Shown: positions 26,326 to 34,534 of the stretch, piece by piece
How the letters are laid out: every line of letters starts with the position of its first letter
Position numbering within the stretch: the stretch's first letter is position 1
NCBI GenBank assembly: GCA_022446825.1
Contig: JAKVBY010000029.1
Coordinates: forward strand, 1-44,590
Origin: Pirellulaceae bacterium
Lineage (GTDB): Bacteria; Planctomycetota; Planctomycetia; Pirellulales; Pirellulaceae
Reading direction: 5' to 3'
Length of the DNA: 44,590 nt
Translations under genes and position numbers: made by a program
Notes under the pieces: model-generated
Told to the model about the DNA's origin: nothing
What the model saw: the letters and a program-made list of their open reading frames with translations, nothing else
Database searches by the model: none

Positions 26326-28527
26326 CTACTTCGACAAGAGCCACTCCACCGCCGCATCGGAAACGTTCTGAAGTGGAGATACCGTTACACCAGCAGGATT
26401 TCCGCTCGCCGCAAACGCCTGACCGACGATGCTTGGCAGACCATCCGCGTCACCACCAACCCACAGGGAATTTGGCGCCGAAAGCGCGAGCACACTCGGA
26501 AAGTCACCATACTTGACAGCACCAGGCAAGAAATTTGGATCAAGGTAAGTCGCTAATTTTTCAAATCGAAAGCCGCTTGAATCGATCGCAGCCAGATCGA
26601 TTGCCTTGCCGCTGATCGCACGTGCAAGAGCGGCTATGGGACCGCCGCCATTCACACCGACGAGGTTCACACGTTTCGGCGCATGCTCATCAAATTTAAC
26701 CCATGAGATGACCGTAAGAATATCATGTACACGTCGTACCAGCAGAGAATCGTTGTAGCAAAAGGTGTATGCTGCCACGTCTCGAGTCGGATTGACGTCA
26801 CGTTGTTTTTCCAGCCTCTGATTGCCTGCTAGGAACTCACCTTGCTGAAATAGATCGACCCCAACAACGCTCCTGCCACCGTCGAGCAAACGTTGTACCT
26901 CGCTGTGCACAACACCCGCGTCATCAAACATGCCACGTTTCCCGGCCCCGTCGATCCAAATAACAACGTCTCCATTCCAAGCCGTACTTTTCGGAAACAA
27001 GGAGATAACAGGCAACTCCTCGCCGCGAGACTGAAGACGAATTCTGTCTGCAAAAACCAGAGCTCCGCCGAGTTCTTCTTTGGCAACCTTCGTGCGCTGA
27101 ATATCGTCGTAAGCGGGAACCCCGCGACCAACAATCGCTTGAAATGCTCCGCCAATAATTTCCCGAAATCTCTGCAATGAAGTCGCATCGTTGGGTGCCA
27201 CAGCTTCCAATTGTTTCTTTGACACATCTGCCATATATCGCATCAAAGTAATTTCATAATCGTCCCCCCCCTCGGGACTAGGGTGGTCGTCATTCCAAAC
27301 ACTGTATTCTGCCGGAGATAACAACTGATAATCGGTTTCCTCGATCGGCTCTTGGTGTCCCAAATCAAGGTGTTTGTTAAACCAAGCATACATCGTTTGT
27401 CGCGTGGGATAATTGTAGTTATGGGGAAATTCCAACATCTCGCGACAGTAAACATTCTCTTTAACGCCCAGCATTTCATAAAGCTGTTGCAACTCTGGAT
27501 AACCACTGGTCATCATATCCTTCGTCCAGTCATTGACTGCCGTCATGGCTTGTGGGCGCGGCGCAAACAGTGCAGCTAATTCAACATTGCCAGAATCAAC
27601 ACGCAAAAGGCTACAGTTTTCACACATACATCCCCCTTGCATCGATGTGGAAACCATGCCATTGGGAAATGCGGCAATCGGCCGTTGGTCCACCGCACCG
27701 AGCAAAATTGTTTGTGTCCCACCTCCACTACCCCCGGTAACAGCAAGTCGCTCTGGGTCAACATCCGGAAGTGACTGCAAAAAATCGAGCCCGCGAATTG
27801 AATTCCAGGTTTGAATGCTAAAGATGCTCTGCAGCCGGAGTTCGGCCTGAGTACTATACAGACCCCAATTCTCTCGACCATTCTTTTCTGGCTTGAGACG
27901 TTCCATGCGATGAGCCACAGCATAAGAGATCTGTACGCTATCGGCATATCCAAGCATGTCATAAATGAAAACAACACATCCCATACGAGCAAGTTGTGCA
28001 CACCTGGCGAGTTTCGGAAAACGTCCCGATTCAAGAAACTTCTCCCCACCAGACTCAATGAGCTGCTCCATCTGATCCGCACCGTAATCCTGCAAACGTC
28101 CGCCGTGGCCATGCGGACATAGAACGGCAGGCCGCCTTTCGTTTTCCTCTCCTCCCAACGGTCGGTAGAGCAAGCCAGTCACAAAATGATTGGGCATGCT
28201 TTCGAAGTAGACCTTTTCAACAGAAAATCCCGGGCGTTTAACTTTTCCGTGAATGACCGTATTCAAGGGCGTCCGTTTCGGTAGTGGCCATAATCCGGTC
28301 GCCACGAGAACGCGACGTCGCAGTTCGGCAGCTCGAGCTTCCCAAGCCCCGCGACTGGCAGGAACCTGGAAGGGAAAATAGCCATTCAAATTCCTCAGTT
28401 CGCCGAGCCGGGCATCATTGGGTTGCTGACCGGGGGGATAAACACGTAAATCGTTGGCCAGAATCACCCCCGAAAACATCGTCAAGATCCCGGCTATGCA
28501 ACCACGGGCGGCAGATTGTCTGAACAT
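26326..28527 (-). CDS. Tandem alpha/beta-hydrolase, acetylxylan-esterase-like; second domain apparently inactive
   Basis: A 733-aa secreted protein. The ATG at 28527 has AAGGA at about 9-base spacing and is followed by a signal peptide (residues ~1–25); an ATG at 28563 is less likely. The first half is an alpha/beta-hydrolase similar to acetylxylan esterases and Abhydrolase_7: VLCPHGHGG oxyanion region, nucleophile elbow GGSGG with Ser-267, likely acid Asp-333 in VNDWT and His-369 in EFPHNY. A C-x-C-x2-C cluster (300–305) follows the elbow. The second half (~490–733) repeats the fold in degenerate form: VIWIDGAGKRGMF, then GVNGGG with Asn-626 where the nucleophile should be. A substrate-binding or structural role for the second domain is likely. 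Confidence 0.85.
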   Translation of the reverse strand: MFRQSAARGCIAGILTMFSGVILANDLRVYPPGQQPNDARLGELRNLNGYFPFQVPASRGAWEARAAELRRRVLVATGLWPLPKRTPLNTVIHGKVKRPGFSVEKVYFESMPNHFVTGLLYRPLGGEENERRPAVLCPHGHGGRLQDYGADQMEQLIESGGEKFLESGRFPKLARCAQLARMGCVVFIYDMLGYADSVQISYAVAHRMERLKPEKNGRENWGLYSTQAELRLQSIFSIQTWNSIRGLDFLQSLPDVDPERLAVTGGSGGGTQTILLGAVDQRPIAAFPNGMVSTSMQGGCMCENCSLLRVDSGNVELAALFAPRPQAMTAVNDWTKDMMTSGYPELQQLYEMLGVKENVYCREMLEFPHNYNYPTRQTMYAWFNKHLDLGHQEPIEETDYQLLSPAEYSVWNDDHPSPEGGDDYEITLMRYMADVSKKQLEAVAPNDATSLQRFREIIGGAFQAIVGRGVPAYDDIQRTKVAKEELGGALVFADRIRLQSRGEELPVISLFPKSTAWNGDVVIWIDGAGKRGMFDDAGVVHSEVQRLLDGGRSVVGVDLFQQGEFLAGNQRLEKQRDVNPTRDVAAYTFCYNDSLLVRRVHDILTVISWVKFDEHAPKRVNLVGVNGGGPIAALARAISGKAIDLAAIDSSGFRFEKLATYLDPNFLPGAVKYGDFPSVLALSAPNSLWVGGDADGLPSIVGQAFAASGNPAGVTVSPLQNVSDAAVEWLLSK

Positions 28528-28693
28528 GATGTCTATCCTTTTAAGATCTTTTTGACCGAACAAAACATTCTAGAAATGTCGTCACTGGTAAATCGCCCCG
28601 TAGAGGTATGAAGTATTACGGATCGACTTGGGGCAATAGTGTACCATGAGATGCAACGCTTTCGACTCTTTTCACCGCCAGGAAAACTCCAAA

Positions 28694-30199
28694 ATGCGGT
28701 CCATTTGCTTCTCTCCTCCGCTACCCGGCCCCGCTCTACGGGCCCTGACAGCGTTGCTCTCACTCCTTGGCCCCCTTGCCGAGATTTCTCGGGGTGAAAG
28801 AGAGGCCGTAGGACACCTTCAGGGCGAAATGGCCGGAGAGGTCACAGCCTCCACAGTGATTCTGCAAACTCGCCTGACCAAAACGCAAGTCAATCACGCA
28901 GGCGATTTACTAGGGAGCTCTGGAATAACACGTTTCCAGTGGGCTAACAACGATCGGTTTGAAAATGCACAGCATACGCCCTGGCGCCACGCCCATGCAG
29001 AACAGGATTGGATCGTAAAAACAAAAATCTCCGGACTCGAAGCCAATACGACTTACTTTTATCGTATTGAGTTTGGGCCCGATCAAAAGCAGGCCAAGCG
29101 AGGTGAAACGCGGGAATTTCAGACACTCTGCTCACCTGACACAATTGCCCGACACCACTTTGTCGTTGTCACCGGCATGAACTACGCTTTCTTTCACCAC
29201 GGGGACGGAAAAAAGCGACCAGCCTATAGCGGAAAGGACAAACACCTAGGCTACCCAGCCCTCAAGAGCATTCTAGATTTACGTCCCGACTTTTTTGTTG
29301 GCACGGGTGACAATGTGTATTACGACCATCCACAATCCGGCCGCGCCCAAACCGCACAAGCAATGCGTAAAAAGTGGCATCAGCAATTTATCCAGCCTCG
29401 CTTCGTGAACCTCTTTGGCTCGCTGGCAACCTATTGGGAAAAAGATGACCACGATTTTCGTCTGAATGACAGTGACAACTCCGGCGATTATCTCCCAGAT
29501 CGAGATCTCGGAATCGCCATATTTAGAGAACAAGTGCCAATCGTCGAGCCCAACGACCGGACGGCCACAACTTACCGCACGCATCGCGCTGGAAAATTAC
29601 TGCAATTGTGGTTCACGGAAAACCGTGACTACCGCAGTGATAACAAGCTACCTGACAATGCCAAAAAAACGATCTGGGGAGACAAACAAAAGAAATGGCT
29701 TCAGCGCAGCTTGCTGGCATCGGACGCCACTTTCAAAATCCTTATTTCACCAACACCGATGATCGGTCCAGACGGCGCTTCTAAAATTGACAATCACTGT
29801 AATTTCAATGGTTTCCGTCATGAACGCGATACCTTCTTTGCATGGGCCAGCAAACACAATCTGTTAAATCGCGGCTTGTATCTGATCTGTGGAGATCGCC
29901 ATTGGCAATACCATTCTATCGATCCAAGTGGAATGGAAGAATTTTCTTGTGGCGCCCTGATCGATGCAAATTCCAGACTGGGAATCAAGCCAGGCATTGC
30001 GAAAAGTACGGACCCTGAGGGACGGGTCCGACAACCCTACACATCCCGTAACCCTTCGGGAGGATTCTTGAGTGTCGTCATAGAGCCAAACCCTAAACAA
30101 GCGGTGGCAACTCTCCGTTTTGAATTTTATGACGAGCATCGCAAGCTGTTGCACAGTGTCGAAAAACGGCGAGCTTACACAAACACACCTACTGAATAA
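28694..30199 (+). CDS. PhoD-like metallophosphatase, exported
   Basis: A 501-aa protein. The ATG at 28694 lies 9 bases after AGGAAAA and opens a signal peptide with a long hydrophobic stretch; an ATG at 28646 would add 16 polar residues. An N-terminal Fn3-like PhoD domain (~35–140, EVTASTVILQTRLT, GLEANTTYFYRIEFG) precedes the metallophosphatase domain. Metal-binding motifs are GTGDNVYYDHP, WEKDDHDFRLNDSD and CGDRHWQYHS. PhoD enzymes hydrolyse phosphodiesters and monoesters using Ca/Fe. The gene is divergent from the hydrolase and is followed by an SGNH-like gene 47 bases later, possibly in one transcript. Phosphate acquisition is the likely role, though no Pho box was identified. Confidence 0.9.
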   Translation: MRSICFSPPLPGPALRALTALLSLLGPLAEISRGEREAVGHLQGEMAGEVTASTVILQTRLTKTQVNHAGDLLGSSGITRFQWANNDRFENAQHTPWRHAHAEQDWIVKTKISGLEANTTYFYRIEFGPDQKQAKRGETREFQTLCSPDTIARHHFVVVTGMNYAFFHHGDGKKRPAYSGKDKHLGYPALKSILDLRPDFFVGTGDNVYYDHPQSGRAQTAQAMRKKWHQQFIQPRFVNLFGSLATYWEKDDHDFRLNDSDNSGDYLPDRDLGIAIFREQVPIVEPNDRTATTYRTHRAGKLLQLWFTENRDYRSDNKLPDNAKKTIWGDKQKKWLQRSLLASDATFKILISPTPMIGPDGASKIDNHCNFNGFRHERDTFFAWASKHNLLNRGLYLICGDRHWQYHSIDPSGMEEFSCGALIDANSRLGIKPGIAKSTDPEGRVRQPYTSRNPSGGFLSVVIEPNPKQAVATLRFEFYDEHRKLLHSVEKRRAYTNTPTE

Positions 30200-30246
30200 T
30201 GCCCCTGACCATTTTCCTGACGTTTTAATTGATTCCAATCTTGCAC

Positions 30247-31275
30247 ATGTCCAACCGCCGCAAAATCTTGCACCGCATTTCCGCCTGTTTGTGCGGCTGC
30301 TTGCTTTCATTGGTCTGCGTCGAAACATGGCTCCATTTCTCCGGTCATTCCTCCATAGAAGACAAAGCAAGACATGACCACACAGCACTCCACACACCAG
30401 ATCCAGTCCTCGGATGGAAAAGCAAGCCTGGAGTTCTCACGACACCCGGATTTTCGAGTGACGCGAATGAAATCCGCTATACCTTCCATTCCGACAGCGC
30501 GCGTGCCACTTCGGTCAGCAACCCGCACAGCCACCATCAACTGGTTACTATTGGCGGATCTTTCACCCAAGGCTGGGCAGTTTCTGACGAAGATTCTTTC
30601 CCGTGGCAATTGCAGCAACAATTAACCGAAACCAATATCCTCAACCTCGGAACCGGCGGCTATGGTACCTACCAGGCGTTGCTTTCTTTGCAAGCCGCAT
30701 TAGACCGCGGAGAAACGCCGCATACCGTCGTCTATGGTTTTATTGGCCCTCATCAGGAACGGAACGTTGCTACCGCGTGGTGGCTGCAAACCTTGGCAAG
30801 AAACAGTCGTGACGGAAAGGTTGCATTACCCTATTGCCAACTCAACAACCAAGGCAAACTCATCACCTTTCCGCCCCAGAGCTATCCCTCTTGGCCTCTC
30901 AGCAATCAGCTGGCCAGCATTCGCTTACTGCAAGATTCTTACGTTCATTTCACTACCCGGAAGCGGCAATCGCAAAAGGTCTCTGTCACGGAACAACTGC
31001 TTGTAGAGATCAACCAAGTCGCTCGCCAAGCCGGTGCCAAGTTGGTAGTGGCGATCATGTGGGCATCTCCCGCAACTTTGCAACACTACTTGAATTTCTG
31101 CAAGCAACAGGAAATCACCGCCCTTGACTGCCATTTGGATCTAACCGAGGAGTACATTGTGGCGGGCGAAGGGCATCCCAACCGAGCTGCACACCACATC
31201 TGGGCGGTTAGCATTGCGCGGGGCCTGATTCAGCGCGAGCTCGTTCTTCAAGGCCTGGAAGTGTCAACTCCATAG
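30247..31275 (+). CDS. SGNH-hydrolase-like protein, membrane anchored or exported
   Basis: A 342-aa protein. The ATG at 30247 begins MSNRRK followed by a hydrophobic, Cys-rich segment (residues ~8–30), a signal peptide or anchor. No good ribosome-binding site is visible, and a TTG six codons upstream is an alternative. The SGNH features are GGSFTQG (block I serine; Gly replaces the usual Asp before Ser), NLGTGGYGT (glycine block), and the C-terminal EGHPNRAAH, where Glu stands near the usual catalytic Asp and His is kept. The family removes or adds acyl groups on glycans or lipids. It may share a transcript with the PhoD gene. Catalytic competence is uncertain. Confidence 0.75.
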   Translation: MSNRRKILHRISACLCGCLLSLVCVETWLHFSGHSSIEDKARHDHTALHTPDPVLGWKSKPGVLTTPGFSSDANEIRYTFHSDSARATSVSNPHSHHQLVTIGGSFTQGWAVSDEDSFPWQLQQQLTETNILNLGTGGYGTYQALLSLQAALDRGETPHTVVYGFIGPHQERNVATAWWLQTLARNSRDGKVALPYCQLNNQGKLITFPPQSYPSWPLSNQLASIRLLQDSYVHFTTRKRQSQKVSVTEQLLVEINQVARQAGAKLVVAIMWASPATLQHYLNFCKQQEITALDCHLDLTEEYIVAGEGHPNRAAHHIWAVSIARGLIQRELVLQGLEVSTP

Positions 31276-31296
31276 CGTCACCAGGAACAATCTCGA

Positions 31297-32904
31297 TCAG
31301 ATCTTCATTTCCAAGATAGAATAGGATTGAGCAGGTAAATCGATTGTCATCTTAGTCCCTGGAGAGGGTGGATCGAGCACGTGAGGTGACACGTTGTCGG
31401 GATCCTCTCGTGTATTTGTCGCTTTCAGATCTGCACCAGTCAATGTCAGCGAAGTCGTGATCGCTTGAGGCTCGAGGTCACGCCATACCAATTCGAGTTG
31501 ACGATCATGTTCCAAATCGCGGTTAAGAATGAACAAACAAAGGCGGCTACGAGTTTCATCGATAGTGGAAGCAACATCGAGATAACCAACCGGTCCCAAG
31601 TCCGCGCCGTCAAAGGTCTCTACACGGAGCCCGAGGTCCATAACTTGCCCGCGTGCATACTTCAAAGCCCACGCATAAGGATAGTAGATCGTCTGACGCC
31701 ACAATCCTTCATCATGAGTCATGATCGGAGCGATGACATTGACAATTTGTGCAAGGCAACCAACTTTCACACGATCCGCACTGCGAATCAAAGTATTGAT
31801 AGCCCCCCCCACTAAAAGGGCATCCTCTAAGTTGTAGACTTCTTCAAGCAAGTGCGGAGCAACCTTTTGCCCACCATCAAATTCACGGGCCCGATACCAC
31901 ACATTCCATTCGTCGAACGATAGCCACAGTTTCTTGCGCGATCGCAAACGTCCGCGAACATAGTCGGCTACAGAAGCCACTTCGCGAATTTGCTTTTCCA
32001 TACTAAGATTCATGGCGAGATATTGCTGGCTATCCCCTCCGGTGTCGTCCGTATTGTTGAAATATCGATGCAGTGAAATTGCGTCGACTTCATGGTAGCA
32101 CTCCTCTAACATTTCCTGATCCCACTTTAAATAAGTAGGAATGGTCGTGTTACTCGATCCACAGGCAATGAGTTGAATCGATCGATCGGTACGCCGCATC
32201 TGCCGCGCGGCATCAGCTGCTTTCATGCCATATTCACGAGCGGTCATATGACCTATTTGCCAAGGTCCATCCATCTCATTTCCCAAGCACCAGGATTTGA
32301 CTCCGTACGGTTTTTCGTACCCGTGTTCACGGCGCAAATCAGCCCACTTGGTGCGCGAGTCAAGGTTACAGTATTCCAGAAGCGCGGTGGCAGTTTCCGG
32401 CGTACCAGTTCCAAGATTAACGGCCATCAAGGGTTCGGTTCTGACCTTGCGACACCACCTCATGAACTCGTTGGTCCCAAATTGATTGGTTTCCAGAGAG
32501 TTCCACGCCCGCTCTAGTACACGCGGCCGCTCCTCAAGCGGCCCAACTCCGTCGAGCCAATTGTAGCCACTAACAAAATTGCCGCCCGGGTAACGGATGA
32601 TCGGCACTTCCAAGTCACGAATTTCTTCCAACACATCGCTCCGGATACCATCCTCATCAGCGAATGGAGATTCGGGATCGAAAATTCCGTCGTATACCGC
32701 TCGGCCCATGTGTTCGAGAAAAGAACCAAACAGACGTCGATCAATTTTGGTGTGACGACGTTCGGAATCGATAATTAAACGAGCTGGCATCTTGGTTCTC
32801 GTCTGCGACTCGTCCGGCCGCACTGCCGGAGTCAAAGCTGCTAAGGCTAGTCCGCTAGAAACGCCGGAAAGAAATTGTCGTCGAGAAACATCGGCACGTT
32901 GCAT
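31297..32904 (-). CDS. Alpha-L-arabinofuranosidase, glycoside hydrolase family 51
   Basis: A 535-aa protein with a Tat-like leader (SRRQFLSGVSSGLALAAL) and a (beta/alpha)8 barrel followed by a beta-sandwich. The acid/base glutamate is Glu-210 in SWCLGNEMDGPW and the nucleophile Glu-332 in SFDEWNVW, both in the expected GH51 contexts; FGSFLEHMGRAVYDGI and RYPGGNFVSGYNW are further family blocks. GH51 enzymes are retaining and remove terminal arabinofuranose from arabinan or arabinoxylan. Most GH51 enzymes are cytoplasmic; a Tat leader suggests this one is exported, fitting a planctomycete that degrades plant or algal polysaccharide outside the cytoplasm. The gene stands alone, converging on the SGNH gene with 21 bases between the stops. 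Confidence 0.95.
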   Translation of the reverse strand: MQRADVSRRQFLSGVSSGLALAALTPAVRPDESQTRTKMPARLIIDSERRHTKIDRRLFGSFLEHMGRAVYDGIFDPESPFADEDGIRSDVLEEIRDLEVPIIRYPGGNFVSGYNWLDGVGPLEERPRVLERAWNSLETNQFGTNEFMRWCRKVRTEPLMAVNLGTGTPETATALLEYCNLDSRTKWADLRREHGYEKPYGVKSWCLGNEMDGPWQIGHMTAREYGMKAADAARQMRRTDRSIQLIACGSSNTTIPTYLKWDQEMLEECYHEVDAISLHRYFNNTDDTGGDSQQYLAMNLSMEKQIREVASVADYVRGRLRSRKKLWLSFDEWNVWYRAREFDGGQKVAPHLLEEVYNLEDALLVGGAINTLIRSADRVKVGCLAQIVNVIAPIMTHDEGLWRQTIYYPYAWALKYARGQVMDLGLRVETFDGADLGPVGYLDVASTIDETRSRLCLFILNRDLEHDRQLELVWRDLEPQAITTSLTLTGADLKATNTREDPDNVSPHVLDPPSPGTKMTIDLPAQSYSILEMKI

Positions 32905-33093
32905 GATCTTACCTTCATTTGATCAATTGCTAAAGCAAACCACGGACACGTTGCTACAGCCACTATAACTCAAGGATATTGCCGCTTCTATAAATTCGCT
33001 TTAGGCTCAAGGATCGGGGCCCAAATTTTCCCAGACGGATTGAACAAAGTTGCTTCTACAACCGCACAAACAGCGTTTAGGAAGCGGCGACAA

Positions 33094-34407
33094 TCATTCT
33101 CCGAGAAGGGCTAGTGCCCGCTGGGCGGTCACGTCACCCGCACGAAATTTAAGCACAAGGCGATAATGTTTTTTTGCCTCCTCTCGATCTCCTAATGACT
33201 GGAGCGTTTGAGCCAAACCAAGGTGAGCGTCCGTAAAGTCCGGCCGTGCGGCCAGTGCCTGACGAAATGCGTGAGACGCCGCTTCAAGTTCCTGAGATTC
33301 TTGCAGCAGAAAACCGAGGTACAAGTAACCCTGAGCATAATCCGGCTTGACCTGAACCGCACGTTCCAAGGAACTTCTCGCGGCGATCATTTGCCCGCTG
33401 CGTGCTAAAATGAGCCCCAAATTAAGGTGTGCTCTGGCAGACTCTGGAAACTGTTGCGTAGCCTCTTGCAACAGTTCAATCGCCTTTTGTGCCTGCCCGA
33501 GGTCACCAATGGCCGTTCCTAGATTAACCGCCGGTGTCGCATAGTTCGGCTGCAACTCCACAAGTTTTTCCGACGCAACAATCATGGCTTGCAAGTCACC
33601 TTCTCGAACCGCACGATCCGCCTCACGAGATACTCGTACAAACTCATGCACCGTTTGGAATGCCTCGACACGTGCCAGGATGGGATCGTGAAGCGAGAAC
33701 TCAGTGCCCCGACAGTCGGCCAACAATTGCTGATGCTCTGCCGCTTTAAATTGATTACCAAGTCGGCTAAATATCTGAATCAGTAGGATATGGGCTTCGC
33801 GCTGCGAGGGCTCACTAAGAACCGCTTGCTGTGCTGCCTGCCGCGCCTCCTGCAAATTATTTTTCCCCATCGCAATCCGCGCCAGCCCTAATTGGGCCGC
33901 ATAATTTTTCGGCTCCAGCTCCAGAACCCGTCGCCAATCCCTTGCTGCGAATTCGTCCTCACCCATCGCCTCGTGGCACAACGCTAAACGCGCATAAACC
34001 GGCGGATATTCTTGGTGCAGCAGAACAGCTTCCTCAAACGCTTGCTGTGCCCCAGTAGCATTTACTGACTCCAAAGCGATGCCATGCAAATAATGCCGTT
34101 CCCAGCCTGCTTCCAATCGAATCGCCGCCTCATAGCAATGGGCGGCTTGAACAAAAAAACGATTTGCCAACAGACACGCCGCAAGCTCGGTCCAGGCGTC
34201 TGCTGAACTCGGCTGACGGTTCACCAACGATTGAGATGCCAGAATCAGCTCTGCCATTTCATCCGGAGCACCTGTCAAATCAACGAGCGGGACGACCGAC
34301 TCAGATGTGAAAACAAAATTGCGATAAGCAACAAAGCCTCCGCTGAGACATGCAAAAACAAAAATGATCAATCGGACGCGATTGCGATATTTGTCAAATT
34401 TTGCCAT
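33094..34407 (-). CDS. TPR-repeat protein with N-terminal membrane anchor
   Basis: A 437-aa protein. The ATG at 34407 begins MAKFDKYRNR followed by a hydrophobic helix (residues ~12–30), so the repeat domain is likely outside the cytoplasm. About nine to ten TPR units follow, for example AIRLEAGWERHYLHGIAL, VLELEPKNYAAQLGLARI, AVQVKPDYAQGYLYLGFLL and ALAARPDFTDAHLGLAQTL. It follows the FG-GAP/UnbV gene on the same strand by 127 bases; this TPR plus UnbV pairing recurs in planctomycetes and related bacteria. Its function is unknown beyond protein–protein interaction. The start has only a weak ribosome-binding site. Confidence 0.88.
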   Translation of the reverse strand: MAKFDKYRNRVRLIIFVFACLSGGFVAYRNFVFTSESVVPLVDLTGAPDEMAELILASQSLVNRQPSSADAWTELAACLLANRFFVQAAHCYEAAIRLEAGWERHYLHGIALESVNATGAQQAFEEAVLLHQEYPPVYARLALCHEAMGEDEFAARDWRRVLELEPKNYAAQLGLARIAMGKNNLQEARQAAQQAVLSEPSQREAHILLIQIFSRLGNQFKAAEHQQLLADCRGTEFSLHDPILARVEAFQTVHEFVRVSREADRAVREGDLQAMIVASEKLVELQPNYATPAVNLGTAIGDLGQAQKAIELLQEATQQFPESARAHLNLGLILARSGQMIAARSSLERAVQVKPDYAQGYLYLGFLLQESQELEAASHAFRQALAARPDFTDAHLGLAQTLQSLGDREEAKKHYRLVLKFRAGDVTAQRALALLGE

Positions 34408-34534
34408 GAGCTTTAGCTTGATTTCTTGAACATTTTTCCTTGGCTCACAAGCCTGCACACTTGCTCCACAAAACATCCTATTTCACAGTCCCAAGGGTCC
34501 TGACTAGCTGCCACAAAGACCTAGCCGCAGGCAT

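Noticed and set aside
27576-28112. 178-codon minus-strand frame
   Set aside because: It is an alternative frame inside the tandem hydrolase gene, whose catalytic motifs fix the correct frame.
29864-30397. 177-codon minus-strand frame, Cys- and Trp-rich
   Set aside because: It is antisense to the PhoD and SGNH genes and has a composition typical of a non-coding frame.
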